DNA of 64,000 bases from Paramyrothecium sp. XJ0827 (Eukaryota; Ascomycota; Sordariomycetes; Hypocreales; Stachybotryaceae), in contig JAJFPB010000005.1 in NCBI GenBank assembly GCA_020881915.1, positions 3,534,001-3,598,000 of the forward strand, read 5' to 3'. Of this stretch, positions 33,988 to 46,301 are shown one piece after another. The position numbers were made by a program, and so were the translations under genes. Below the pieces are notes generated by a model, which was not told where the DNA came from, did no database searches, and was given only the letters and a program-made list of their open reading frames with translations. Position 1 is the first letter of the stretch; each line of letters opens with the position of its first letter.

Positions 33988-35500
33988 TCAATCCAGTCGT
34001 TCATTCAAGGCGTTAATGACGCGCGTGTAGAACTTGGATGCGTGCGGCCTCTTAAAAGCTATCTCATCGATCAGATAATCCGGTAGCACGTCCATCATCT
34101 CCTCGTCGCGCGCTGGATCCAGCTGCGGCTGGTACGTCACGTTAACTGCATCGTAGTCTCCAGAAGTATCTGGCCTTTCCAATACCAGTTTGAAGTGCAG
34201 TGCTAAAACTGTCATTAGCTTCATGAATTCTTGTCAAGGCGTCGCATTGGTGTGATCAATGCCCAGTCGGCTATAACTTACTGCCGTTGCGACCAGTTTG
34301 AATGCAGTCAAATACATCTTCTTGTTCCTCGCGCTTCACGGCCCGAATGATGAGACCTGTCAGATCACCGTACATGTCTTCTTTCGCTAGAGCCGTCTGC
34401 ACAGCCTCCGACGGGGCCATACGATTGCCATTCGTGCTTGTTTTAATTGCGCTACCGGGAGCCTTTGCATTCGCCTCGGCCGATCGGCTTGCTGCTAACC
34501 TCATGGACAAGGTCTTGATCTCCGACCTCGCGTTGGCGAGCGCAGTCCTTAGATCAACAACTTCTTCTTCCAGCTCTGCCACTCTCGCCTCGCTGCGATC
34601 TAGGAGTTGCTGTTTCGACTCGCTCTGCTTGAGAAGTCTGGATTGAGCAGCCATATCCTCTTTGAGTCTTGCTACCAGTTGGCTCGAAGCTACAAAACGA
34701 TGCCAAGGGTTAGTACAAGAACAGTTGCATTACCCAATCGGATTAGGTTAGGTTTTACCGGCATCATTTTCCTGGGCTTGCGTTTTGAGGCGTTCATAGA
34801 GCCGTTCGGCCTCTTTGATCCCGACCTCTCTAAGATCGCGATGCCGCCTCTCCAAGCTCTCGTATTGCCTCGTCAACTCTCCTAAGCGCCTCCTGATCGA
34901 AAAGTCGCCCTCATCCAGACCAGATGCGCCATCGCTGTTTGGAAGTTCGGACACGACCTGCGGTGTGTCTGCGGCGCCAATGGGATCTTCTAGCTCCTCG
35001 TCCATTTCCATTGAATCTGCGAATTGGGTTTCTGGGATTTCCAGTGGAAGGCTATCTGAGCTGTTCACTCCAGGTGGTCTACCACGCCTTGTGCTGGGAG
35101 CGGCAGGTTCCGCCTTCACTGCTCTTGGTCTTCCACGCGTGGATTTTGGTTGTGTCTTCGCGGCTGGCACTGGCTTGGCATTCACTGCCTTACCACCGCT
35201 CGCTTTTGCGTCGTCGCTACTCAAGACTCGAGTGTTGTTCGTATTGCTCTTGTCAGCAAGTGCTGCTCGCTCTTGCGCTTGTACTGCAGCGGTGGCTCGA
35301 CCGCTCGTGCGCCGCGTGGGTTTCGGCGAAGGTTTCGTGACTTTGTTGGCTGCAGCCGGCCGACCTCGTGGCTTCTTGACAGGAGGCATTTGGTTACCAG
35401 ATTGGCGTGGAACCCCTATGGACTCGAAGTCGTCGAAGTCTGGTTCGGAATCGGAGCCAATGAGGCCTGACACATGCGCGGCAGCCCTGGCGCGTGGCAT
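33988..35500 (-). CDS. PCS1: Monopolin complex subunit Csm1/Pcs1
   Basis: Csm1/Pcs1 clamps kinetochores so that sister kinetochores attach correctly. Three exons, complement(34759-35500, 34282-34689, 33988-34202), encode 454 residues. The N-terminal third is basic and disordered, with three AT-hook-like GRP cores: KKPRGRPAAA, STRGRPRAV and RRGRPPGV. A coiled coil runs over roughly residues 205-340 (RRRLGELTRQYESLERRHR; RVAELEEEVVDLRTALANA; SEIKTLSMRLAASRSAEA). The C-terminal globular Csm1 domain contains MYGDLTGLIIRAVKREEQ, VFDCIQTGRNGTLHFKL, YQPQLDPARDEEMMDVLPDY and SKFYTRVINAL. The last splice (TTTTAG acceptor) is supported because it restores GRNGTLHFKL. It is divergent from MSP1. Confidence 0.92.
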
Positions 35501-36094
35501 TGAGAATCGCCGTATGAGAAATGTTCAGGATTCTGCAGAGACAAAAGATCGTTCACAGATTGTTCGGCGGAAGCAATTTGTTGTCGATGGCCTGGTATCA
35601 TAAGCGTAGGGCGGAAACACACAATGAAAGGTATGTGCATCTACAGAGTACCGTTGCTAGAGGATGGTTTCACGCGACAGAAGCATTATTTCCTATTCTG
35701 GTAGCAATGTAAACAACTGAGAATGGCGGGGCTGCTTGGCCCATTGGCACATGCAAATGGCTTAGTCATCTCGGTGTGGCCATTCGAAGCCGTGGCACTC
35801 TATCAGAGCTTAGTGGCGACTGACCCTGGTTCTTTATCATGGTTGTGGCTGCGACTCGGCTGTACTCTGCCACGCGGATTTGTGTCTGGCCAGGCCAAGA
35901 GTATCTATTACACTGGGCTGAAGGTTTCGAAGCACTATCGGCGCGAAAGTAATTTGCGAATCGCAGGCTGTTTTGCGGAAGATTGCCAACCGCTTCCCAT
36001 CGCTTCTACTCCTTGTTTCTTTCTTTTACTGACGGACGCATCTTGGGTGCTTTATCGGCGTCCTCCTTTCGTCTAGCACCGGATCCAGCATCAG
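35501..36094. other. Divergent promoter region, PCS1 and MSP1
   Basis: About 600 bases between two divergent starts. No gene or clear motif recognised. Confidence 0.45.
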
Positions 36095-37560
36095 ATGCCC
36101 GAAGCGCCAGCCTCGTGGCTGCGTCTGGCTTTTGGAATGGGCGAACGACGAAGACTTGGCGATGTCGCCATGGATCTTCTCCTGTTTGCTGGCATGGTAA
36201 GCCCTGAGAGCGGTCGTTCCTGCAGGCCGCGCAACATTAAGCTGACCCTGGAGCTCTCCGAGCGCAGATGACGGCCGGCCTCTATTTGGCACGAAACCTG
36301 CTAAACCCACTGCTGAGCAATCTTGCCGACCCCGACAAAGAGAAACACGAACAAGCCAGACGACAAGCTAAAGCACATCTCGAACGCTTGAATCGCCGAC
36401 GACGCACCGAAGATGACCCAGAAGACGAAACCAGTAGTTCCCGCAAGGGCCCCCGGGTTGAAGATCTTGTACTCAACGAATATGAAAATCTTGTTGCACT
36501 GGAAATGGTTGCGCCGGAAGACATTCATGTCGGATTTGACGGTTTGTCAAGAGTCCTCTGCTTGCTCCTCGAGCATCCTGCTAATGGTGGCGCGTCGCCT
36601 TTTGTCCAGACATTGGTGGATTGGAGTTGATTATAGAGGAGCTCAAGGAATCCGTGATCTACCCGCTTACGATGCCTCACCTCTACTCTCATGCTGGGCC
36701 ACTTCTCTCAGCACCGTCCGGTGTTCTCCTTTTTGGACCCCCCGGTTGCGGCAAGACGATGCTAGCCAAGGCCTTGGCTCATGAGAGTGGAGCATCTTTT
36801 ATCAATCTTCACATCTCTACCATGACCGAGAAGTGGTATGGCGATTCCAATAAGATCGTCCGCGCGGTCTTCTCCCTAGCTCGCAAGATGCAGCCCTGCA
36901 TCATTTTCATCGACGAGATTGATGCCGTGCTGGGAACTCGGAGGAGTGGTGAGCATGAAGCGAGCGGCATGGTCAAAGCCGAGTACGTCACTGAAGTTCT
37001 TACCCTTTAAGTTTAGAGTCACCACTAATGAGAATAGGTTCATGACTTTATGGGACGGCTTGACATCAGCCAACTCGTCTGGTACCCCAGCTCAAATCGT
37101 AGTTCTCGGAGCCACCAATAGGATCAATGATATCGACGAGGCGATCTTGAGGCGGATGCCTAAGAAGTTCCCAGTTCCGCTGCCTGGCCAGGAACAGAGG
37201 AGGAGGATTTTGCAACTGATTTTGCAAGACACAAAGACGGACCCGGATAACTTCGACCTGAACTACGTGGCAAAGATTACTGCAGGTATGTCTGGAAGTG
37301 ACATCAAGGAGGCCTGCCGTGATGCAGCCATGGCGCCGGTACGTGAGTACATGCGGGAGCAAAGGGGCGCTGGGCGGTCCATGGGTCCCGTTGATCCCAG
37401 CCGGTTCAGGGGTATCAAGAACGACGACTTCTTCGGGAAGCGAGGTGGTCAGCTCATGCCCGACAACGTCCGGCGTAAGTCGAAGAGTAAGCGCGAAAGT
37501 GCTCAGTCGAGCGGTGAGTATGAAGACGTAGAGGAGCTGGTGGCGGAGGAACAAGACTGA
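36095..37560 (+). CDS. MSP1: Mitochondrial outer-membrane AAA ATPase Msp1 (ATAD1)
   Basis: Msp1 extracts mislocalised tail-anchored proteins from the mitochondrial outer membrane and peroxisomes. Four exons (36095-36196, 36268-36541, 36610-36982, 37038-37560) encode 423 residues. The N-terminal membrane anchor spans the first splice (MDLLLFAGM joined to [18 protein letters not shown]). [20 protein letters not shown] introduces the AAA module. The Walker A motif GPPGCGKT is near residue 168, Walker B IIFIDEID near 223, the pore-loop motif is KWYGDSNK, and the second region of homology is [20 protein letters not shown]. The C-terminus is acidic and Ser-rich. The start could also be a later in-frame ATG (GMGERRR or MDLLLF), since nothing conserved precedes the anchor. 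Confidence 0.93.
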
Positions 37561-38299
37561 AACAGGGCTACATAGAACAGGTACCAGACGGTGGTCGGAA
37601 TGTGAGAAATGTGGTGCATGGACATCCCATTTTGTACTTTTAGACTCATTCATGAATAATGGTCAAAGCACGGCACATCGTGATATTCGAAGCTACGAGT
37701 CCGATGCTGCGCAGAAGACCACAATTGCGGACTTTTGCAGTCGAAGAAACCCCCCGAAATACTACGGAAACGCCATTATCGAGGAGGATTTGATAATAAG
37801 CAGTTCCCGTGATACCAGTGTTAATGGCAGTGGATAAATTGGCCGTGGCGGCTAGTCGTCAGCAAGTCACCATTGAGCCGTGGTGATCACGTCATCCGCG
37901 CTACCCCGCCAATCCCCCCGAGCCGTGTTAGAGCCGGTACGCGAGCCGGTGCTGGACCGGAGTGCGCCTTCTGGGGTAGTCCTTTACCAGTCATTGAGCA
38001 TGACCCTTCCCTCCGTAACTCGGCTTTGGAAGAGCGGTGGCCACCATGCAAGGCACCGGAAGCCGGCCACTAGCCCAGCTTGCGCGACTGGACTAGACAC
38101 TAAAGATCTGTCACGCCTTCAACTACCTTACCTTAGTTTTCCTTCGGAACAGAACAATGACCCATACTTCTTCGCCGTTTGCTCAATCTCCTCCCTAAGT
38201 CACAACTCTTCGAACTCTTCTCCCCTTCCGCAAAACCCAGTCCTGGCACCATCGACACTTTCTTGAAACATAGCCATTGACCGTCTGCCACCGTCCATC
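37561..38299. other. Intergenic: MSP1 3' end and cystathionine beta-lyase promoter
   Basis: No gene seen. CTACCTTACCTTAG at about 38122-38135, some 170 bases before the cystathionine beta-lyase start, is a copy of the recurrent TACC element. A TGATCACGTCA stretch near 37883 contains a partial E-box/CRE-like core. Confidence 0.45.
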
Positions 38300-39704
38300 A
38301 TGGCGGCTCCCTCTCCCCCTCCACCTCCGGCGAATGACCCGTCGCTGGCTAAGCTGAAGCGGACCGATCTTGACGGCCACGATCTTCCTCCCTCGCCAGC
38401 ACCATCGAGCCCTCGCAATGGGCGCCGTCGCTACGCCCTTGCCACAGAGCTGGTCCACACCGAGGGCAAGGATCAGTATGGCGCTTCGAGCATGCCAATT
38501 TACCAATCCGCCACCTTCAAGCAAACCACCGCGGCCGGTGGGCAGCAGGAATATGACTACACTCGTTCCGGCAACCCTACTCGCACTCATCTTGAGCGTC
38601 ATCTCGCCAAGATTATGGGCGCGAACCGTGTCTTGTCCGTAAGCTCCGGAATGGGTGCACTTGATGTTATTACCCGACTCCTTCGTCCCGGTGACGAGGT
38701 TATCACCGGAGACGACCTCTACGGAGGCACCCATCGACTTCTCACATACATGGCCACGAACCAGGGCATTATTGTTCATCACGTTGATACCACCAACGTT
38801 GAATCAGTACAGCAACGGATATCGGACAAGACTGCAATGGTTCTTCTCGAAACGCCTACAAACCCCCTAATTAAAATCGTCGACATTCCTTCGATTGCTC
38901 GCCTGACTCATGAGGCCAATAGCAAGGCGCTTGTGATTGTTGACAACACCATGCTGTCTCCCATGTTGTGCAATCCTCTCGACCTCGGAGCCGACGTCGT
39001 GTACGAATCTGGCACTAAATATCTCTCGGGCCATCACGACATTATGGCTGGTGTCATTGCATGCAACGACAACGGCATTGCTGACAAGCTGTACTTTACA
39101 ATCAACTCGACCGGCTGCGGACTATCGCCCAATGACTCATTTTTGCTAATGCGGGGAGTCAAGACTCTGGCAATCCGAATGGAGAAACAACAGACGAATG
39201 CCCAGACTATTGCCGAGTTTCTCGAATCTCGCGGCTTCCGAGTACGCTATCCAGGCTTGAAGTCACACCCTCAGTACGATTTGCACTGGTCCATGGCGCG
39301 GGGAGCTGGTGCCGTACTGTCCCTCGAGACAGGCGACCCTGCAATCTCGGAGCGTGTCGTAGAAGCCGCCAGACTTTGGGGCATCAGTGTCAGCTTCGGT
39401 TGCGTCAACAGCCTGATCAGCATGCCCTGCCAGATGAGCCATGCCAGCATTGACGCAAAGACCAGAAGGGAGCGACAGATGCCTGAAGATATCATCCGCC
39501 TTTGTGTCGGCATTGAGGATGTTAATGATTTGATCGAGGACCTGTCTCGAGCAGTAAGTTCTCAAATACTCTGATTGGATACCATGCTAATTGACTAACG
39601 TGTCATAGCTTGTTCAAGCAGGTGCTGTTACAGTCACGCTAGACGGTTTCCACGCGGCCGGAGCTGCGGAAGAGCTAGGCAAGACGCCGCTTTCCGCGGA
39701 ATAA
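38300..39704 (+). CDS. STR3: Cystathionine beta-lyase
   Basis: A pyridoxal-phosphate enzyme that cleaves cystathionine to homocysteine, ammonia and pyruvate in methionine synthesis. Two exons (38300-39553, 39609-39704) encode 449 residues. The family motifs appear in order: YALATELVHTEGKDQYGASS, PIYQSATFKQTT, YDYTRSGNPTRTHLERHLA, SVSSGMGALDVITRLL, GDDLYGGTHRLL, LLETPTNPLIKIVDI and VIVDNTMLSPMLCNPLDLGA. The cofactor lysine is K240 in SGTKYLSGHHD. TINSTGCGLSPNDSFLLMRG and the C-terminal FGCVNSLISMPCQMSHAS follow. An N-terminal Pro-rich extension of about 45 residues precedes the enzyme fold and lacks a clear targeting signature. The small last exon encodes AGAVTVTLDGFHAAGA. The Neurospora counterpart is met-2. 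Confidence 0.95.
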
Positions 39705-41036
39705 GATAATGTGTCACTTGCGTTGTGAGCTATACACAAACAAGATTATTCAACTCCGACATACACACTGGACAGGGATCATCGCTGCTGGAAAGAGGAA
39801 AGAAGATGCCAGGCGCATTCATCCTTGAGGACATTCATGACTTGAGGACGCTTCGTTCTACTACCAGGCCTGCATCATTGTGCGTTGCAACGCCGAGCAT
39901 TGCGCTGGCTGTATAAAATTACAAAACTAGACCAAAACAGGCCGGAGACTTGATTTTGTGATAGGATGGCGTTCATTGGCTCCTGTAATTTTGGACGATG
40001 TTAGTCTAAGGGGGAAAGGGGGCCTGGGTTTTGAAAAGCCAGCTTCTCCAAGAAGGCGGCAAGCTGGATTCTCATGCGGCCAGCGTCTCCGTGTGTTCGT
40101 TCTCTTGCGACGTTACGTTGGGTCCTAGAAGGCTGCGAAAACGGGGCGGAAGCGGGAAACGATATGCAAAGCTGTCTCTGGGCTGCTTCGTAAAGTCCAT
40201 GTAGCGGGTAGAGTTGAATTGCAATGCTGATTCTAGGCAGTCACCAGCTAGAATCGATTCTTGCGAGGCTAGCTGTTCTGCATGAAGCACGGATTTGGGA
40301 CCATTTCAAGATGCGTGAAGTGTTCTTCGATGATTTATGGACACTTCCTACGCGGGTATCGCCATATTCGGGGACTTCTCATTTCAGAACCAGAATCGCT
40401 CTCAGTACCGTGACGTAGCGAATATTTGGGTGTGTCTCAACATGCACGTCCAGAGCGCTGTGGACAGCCGACTTGAGGTTCTGACAAACTTATCCATGGT
40501 CTGACTGTAAGGTAGCAGCTTCGACAGTTTCTACTTGGGACAATAGCCCACTTAGGGAATCTCCCGTGGATAGAGAATGCCGAGGAATAGGTGATGATCA
40601 CCTGGTATTAATTTGTGGACGTGTGGACGCTTTAAAGTAGTTGGATCAAGGCTATGAACCTGACATCATTTTCGCATCGGGAGCTGCGTTGAGTAAACCG
40701 ATCCCGATGCCTGCGCCAGGAGATTAGTCGAACGGAAAATGAATGTACTACGACGCTTGACAAAATCTCGAACGACCAAATGCGCGTAAGCGTGGAATGA
40801 GCAAGTTGGAGGCACCACAAGTGTTGTTAAGAGGGTATTTACTGGTTGCGTAAGAAATTGGATGCTATGGATATTTAGGTAGATATGCTAGGCGGGTATG
40901 AAATACATCTGAGGTACTACTATCCTCATGAAATGAAGAGACAAATAAATAGCCTAAACTCCAGCCCACCATGCGTGACAACTCCCGAAGTAATGATGCC
41001 GATATCATAAAGGTTTCAGCAGGGTCTGCATCGCAT
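39705..41036. other. Convergent 3' region of cystathionine beta-lyase and TMS1
   Basis: 1.3 kb without a recognised gene between two convergent stops. Only short frames are present, and no tRNA or strong repeat is seen. Confidence 0.45.
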
Positions 41037-42589
41037 CTAGGAGAAGTCAAAGCGGTCTGGAAGCACGATGGGTGCGACCAGAGTCCAAATGTACATGCCA
41101 TGGCAAAACCAGGCACTCACGATCTTGATCCAGCTGGCCGCGTAGGTACGGCCAACCGTGGCAAAGCCAGTGTCTGACGCCGCGTCTTTGTGGTTCATTG
41201 TCAGGAGCGTCGAGACCCACGCTGTGGCGAGGAAGAAAATGATGTGGAAGGTTGCGTAGTTGTACTGCGTATTGGAGCGCTCGTCGTCTTGCGAGGTGTT
41301 GCCCCCAGCATCGCTCTCATCGTCGGAGAGAAGTGCATCAGCTGGGAGACTACCCTCTTCGACAGCGCGGCGCAGAGCCTCGGCTCGCATTTCACGGCGA
41401 GCCGAAGGCTGTTGCGTGACCAAATCGTGCTCATCATCCTCAGACAAGCGGATGTTACCTCCGCTACCGCCCATTCCCAGGCTCTGTGTTGCAGCCCGAG
41501 TTGTGGTGTACGCGACAGTCAACATAGTGACAATGGCTCCAATGACGACAGATGTAGTGCGCGTGCCCTGTGCTCGTATGAGAGGGTTGCATTGCTTGTC
41601 GTCAGGCTCCATGGAGACAGCAGACATGGTGAGATAAGTGCAATAGACGGCGACCATGGCGGCTTGGGCAAGACCAGCCTTGGGGTTGTATTCCTGAACT
41701 GTTGGATTAACGGAGATGACGGAGATGGCGATCCACAGGAGGAGGTTGACAGTGATGGCGGCTTGGTTCATGGAGCAACCAGGCTTGGCGAAGAACCAGT
41801 ATTGGACAACTGTCATGGCAATGGAAGCGATGTACATGCCTAACGTAGAGCCAATGAGGACAAAGCGCCAGAGCCTAGAGTCTGTATCCTCGATTTGACT
41901 AAGGCAATATTCAGCCCAGGTATGCGCCAAATCGACAAGTAGGATCAGGCCTAGGATGAGGAAGAGCATGGCACCAGCAAACGCAATGTAGTTGCCCCAG
42001 AAAACGAAGAACTCGTCCGGAATCAAGAAGGACAGGACGATGAAGGCGAACCAGGCAATGACCTTGGGACCCCAGTAACCGTTCTGGATGGCAGCGCGTG
42101 GGTTTTTAGACGAGGTGACACCGAAGAGCAATCCCGCAAGAATGAGATGGAAAAGACCGAGGGCGAAGTTGATCCTATGGACGGCGAGCCAGCCGTAACA
42201 GCTTCCAGAGGGGCAATTGATTTTGACATAGTCGAGCATAAGGTGTTCCAGCTTGTTGATCGCCCATGGCGTGAGCATTATCCAGGCTAGGATGGAGTTG
42301 ACGAGGAGCATGAGAGCGTAGGCGATTCTCGTAGCGACGCTAAGCACGGATTCGGTGTTAGAGACACGGGGAGACGAGAGAGTCAGATGCGGACATGCCT
42401 GTTTCCAAGTTTACCACAAGCACCGCAAACCATCGAGCAGGTTGCAGCGCCGCAGCAGCTGGCGGCAAAGGAAATGACCTAGAGAGCAAGATCTTTGTCA
42501 GATGTATTCTGGCCGCGAGGCGCTCATGAGGAGCATACCGTCGTCATGCTGGGAACCGCGAGAAGCGGCAGGGAGAGGAGTGCGCCCAT
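41037..42589 (-). CDS. TMS1: TMS1/SERINC family membrane protein
   Basis: SERINC/TDE1 proteins are multi-spanning membrane proteins linked to lipid (phosphatidylserine/sphingolipid) handling or scrambling. Three exons, complement(42539-42589, 42399-42478, 41037-42339), encode 477 residues. The N-terminus MGALLSLPLLAVPSMTTVIS leads into the Cys-rich segment FAASCCGAATCSMVCGACGK and SVATRIAYALMLLVNSILA. About ten hydrophobic helices follow, and the family-typical ending is SWIKIVSAWFCHGMYIWTLV. A cytosolic acidic loop (LSEDDEHDLV, LLSDDESDAGG) lies before the last helices. The second intron appears to use a GC donor (AACAG|GCATGT) with a normal AG acceptor; this alone restores the conserved N-S-V/I-ATRIAYA junction. 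Confidence 0.92.
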
Positions 42590-43597
42590 TGTCGCGACAA
42601 TGAAGATGGCTGGCGCAGACGGATCGAAAGTGTAGGCACGATTAGGAGGTGGGCGGGTTTGCGACCAAGGCCGCGGTGATGCAGTCGGTCCGCGACTCTG
42701 GAGTGAGCTTGGGTTATTGTCTTGACAGTCGGGTTGCTGGGAAGGGAAACAGCCTGGGTGACAACCTGGTGGCGGAGGTGACGACGATTGGGTCGGTTCA
42801 GTGCCTTATGTCAGCTTCTTCGTCGATGTTGGGGTTCGGATGACGAGGTCCAGTTTTCAGGTACAGATCATACCTGGGGCATAAAGTTAGGAGCGAGGTA
42901 CCTCCGTCTTTTTGGGGTTAGAGTGTTCATGTACGGCAGGTACGTTGGGTGGTACCCACCAAACCCACTTGCCTCAGGACCCAGGGGGCCATCGTTAACT
43001 GACCAGGTCAGCTGTACCCGGTCACAGGCCCCTGAGCGAAGGACACTGCGGCGCCCAGCTGAGCACGTCAACCTTCGCCAGGGATGCCTTCTCCGACCTC
43101 GCAATCTTCGTCAATCAGACCCCGTGGGTACAACATTGCGACGGTGCGCTCTCCATGAAGACATCTGGCCGCCCTCATATTTAGCATCCTCACTACGCAC
43201 TACAAGAAAAGTTTCGTGTTTTCTAAATTTCTCTGCCTTATCATTGCATTCGAGGCGCAGAGTCACCTACCATAACCATACCTTAGACACGAGCGGCGTT
43301 TCCCTTGACGGAACAACGACCCTTGTCCCGGCGGCGGGCATCCGAGGCAGCCAACCGCGTTCCAGCTATAGTGCATTATTGCGCATACCGGTAGATAGAC
43401 TACCGACCTGTCCCAGGTACTATCTGCGGTATGTCATCCTCGCGGCTTATCAGCATCCGACGATAGCTCCGTGCTTCATCTTATCAACCCCGAACTTGTC
43501 CTTTCTCAACACAATTAGCATTGGAACGCGTTCGAGGGCTGTCCAGCAATAGCCACGTACAGTCCCATTCGCGGTCCTGCAGCATCGAGCCGTCGAT
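42590..43597. other. Divergent promoter region, TMS1 and MCH1
   Basis: 1 kb between divergent starts. A frame of 254 codons (42788-43552 +) is present but shows no domain or biased codon pattern and reads as chance. GAGGTACCTC near 42895 and GGTGGTACCCACC near 42948 are GGTACC-centred palindromes. Confidence 0.45.
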
Positions 43598-45519
43598 ATG
43601 CGACGCCTGAACCCTCAACGTGCGCGCATCGTCGCCAGTATCGCCGCCACAGTCATCTCCTTGGCTTGTGGAACCAACGTGAGTTTATGGCCAGTTGCTG
43701 AGAGCTATCCCGCTCATGCATTTCCTTGATCCATTCAATGCTTTACCCACCTCGATTGGTCGACCTGCCAATCGCCAAAAGAATCTACTATCAATCCTGA
43801 ACGCGTGGGTGCTGACGTTTTGCTTCTCGCCAATAAACAGTATGTCTACTCAGCATGGGCTCCTCAATTTGCCGAGAGGCTGAAGCTATCTGCCACCGAA
43901 AGCAACCTCATCGGTCTTTCTGGAAATCTGGGCATGTACCTGATGGGTGTTCCTGTTGGCCTCTTTGTCGACCATCGAGGTCCTCGTCCTGCCGTCCTCG
44001 TCGGCGCCGTCCTCCTCGCTGTCGGCTATTTCCCACTGCACATCGCTTACAACAATGCTGGCGGCCCTGTTCCCCTGCTCTGCTTCTTTTCCTTCCTCAC
44101 AGGCTTCGGCGGATGCATGGCCTTCGCTGCTGCCGTTAAGACCTCGGCTCTGAACTGGCCGCGCCACCGCGGCACCGCAACGGCGTTTCCTCTCGCCGCC
44201 TTCGGTCTCAGCGCTTTCTTCTTCTCGCTATTTGGCTCAATTCTTTTCCCGGGCGACCCCAGTGACTTCTTGTTGCTGCTTTCTTGTGGCACCTTTGGTC
44301 TCACCTTCGTGGGCTTCTTTTTCCTAAAGATACACCCGGCGCCGTCCAACTACCAAGCTGTGCCCTCCGAGGAGGAGACGGCTGCCGACCCAGCCGACCA
44401 GGAAGACCCCGGAAGACCCAAACCCGACCGTTTCATTCTTGAGGGTCAAATGGATCCCGAAACTGGTACGTCTACGCTGCCCGGCTCCGAGGGTGTTCCT
44501 TTCATCGTCAGCGCTGCAGCCGCTGCGCAAGCGGCCCGCCAAGAGCCTGCAGCTGCTTCTCCCTCGCTTCCCCAGCCTGATAGCGGCCCGCCAGCCGCCG
44601 CCGACTTTTATGGCCAGGTTGATATAGACGAGAGCACCCCTCTGATCACTAGTCCCTCACCCGAGGCACAAGAAATTGCGCGGAGCAGTGTTGATATGGA
44701 TCGGTCTCACCGAGTAGATATCCGTGGCCTTAAACTGCTGCGCACTCTCGGTTTCTGGCAGCTCTTTTCCATCATGGCCATCCTGGCTGGCGTGGGACTG
44801 ATGACTATCAAGTACGTATTCGTTTTCCGCAGCACGCTCTGCGCCCAGGGCTAACATACCCTCCAGCAACATTGGCAATGACGTTAAAGCTCTATGGAAG
44901 CAATATGATAGCAGCGTGAGCGAAGACTTCCTCGTCCGACGTCAAGGCTTTCATGTATCTATCCTTTCCGTTGGAAGTTTCTTGGGGCGGTTATCAAGCG
45001 GTAAGACATCGTCCATCTCATGACTTTTGCAAGTGGCTAATTATACGTGATCTTTTTAAAGGCGTCGGTTCTGATTTTCTTGTCAAGCATCTGCATGCAA
45101 ACCGTGTGTGGTGCTTAGTCGTAGCATGCTGCGTTTTCCTGATCGCCCAGGTGTGCGCCTTGAACATTACTGACCCCAAGCACCTCTATTTTGTCTCCAC
45201 TCTGTCTGGTTTAGGATATGGGTTTCTATTTGGCGTGTTCCCATCAATTGTCGCAGAGAGCTTTGGAATCCATGGCATGAGCCAAAATTGGGGTTTCATG
45301 ACCCTTTCCCCTGTCATCTCATCAAACATCTTCAACCTCTTTTACGGCACGATCTACGATCATCACAGCGTGGTTGAGCCCAATGGAGAGAGATCCTGCG
45401 ATGATGGGCTAGCTTGTTACCGTACTGCCTATGCCATAACCCTCGGCGCCTGCATCGTTGGGCTTGGTGTGACGTTGTGGACAATCCATCACCACCACCG
45501 AAACAGGTTGGCGAGGTGA
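43598..45519 (+). CDS. MCH1: MFS transporter, Mch1-like
   Basis: Four exons (43598-43678, 43841-44811, 44867-45000, 45062-45519) encode 547 residues of a major-facilitator protein. The first exon gives RIVASIAATVISLACGTN, joined to YVYSAWAPQFAERLKLSATE, the start of the family motif. Further pieces are LIGLSGNLGMYLMGVPVGLF, PRPAVLVGAVLLAVGYFPLH, GFGGCMAFAAAVKTSALNWP and HRGTATAFPLAAFGLSAFF. A long cytosolic loop rich in Pro, Glu and Ala separates the two six-helix halves. The second half includes FLGRLSSGVGSDFLV, LSGLGYGFLFGVFPSIVAES and FGIHGMSQNWGFMTLSP. This matches yeast Mch1, a vacuolar-membrane monocarboxylate-transporter-like protein with no confirmed substrate. Confidence 0.9.
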
Positions 45520-46301
45520 AGAAGGCCGAGGAGCGGGGCTAATTTTTACCTCGAGTTCATATCATTTAGAGAAATAGAGTACTACTGCATAGGAAACAGG
45601 AGTTTTTGGATGGGGCGAATTTTGGCTATAGAGCACGGGAAGGGAATCTATCAAATGTATTCTTTTTAATGGAGGGCGTGTTCACCGCAGCCCCCCTTTA
45701 TAAGGCATCAAATTTCAGAAGACAATCCGCGAGATATTTTCGATGAACAATGGTGCTTCACTTATCGCACGATGCGATGTTGCCCATCATGCTCAATTCG
45801 CAGGCCTCGGAAGGACAATATATGTTTTCGCTGTAAGCGATGGGCATATAGGACAAGGCATGCTTGCACCAATTTGACATGAAATCACAAGGTACATACG
45901 CACAGATCGATTCGAGTCCTGGAACATACAATACCGAATCGGCTCGGGTCGTGTTGCGACATGATTAGTCTCAATGCTAGTTGTGGACTGTACTGTACTG
46001 TATGGCACTCGAAGAGAATATTCAAGTTCTATCTACCTAGATTCTGCGCCTCTGCTTGCCTGGCGAGCTTCATTCCGTATATCTTATCTTGACACAACGC
46101 CATAACAATGCCTCCGAACAAAAGAAAGAACAAAGATCATCCAAGCTGTCCATCCGGGAGCGAGAACGCCCCTTCTCATCACTTACGATACAATACGCCA
46201 CCAAATCTGCGAGAATTGTACACGCACATTAAATATTACTAACAAAACCAACAAATGCAGGCCCTGTGAAATCCAGTAACACACGAGCTGGTGGCATTTC
46301 G
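45520..46301. other. Convergent 3' region of MCH1 and BST1
   Basis: No gene recognised in about 780 bases between the two stops. CTGTACTGTACTGTAT at about 45988-46003 is a small tandem repeat. Confidence 0.45.

Noticed and set aside
42788..43552. A 254-codon frame between TMS1 and MCH1
   Set aside because: No domain or plausible signal, Arg/Ser/Pro-rich as expected of chance frames in this base composition, and it fills a divergent promoter region.
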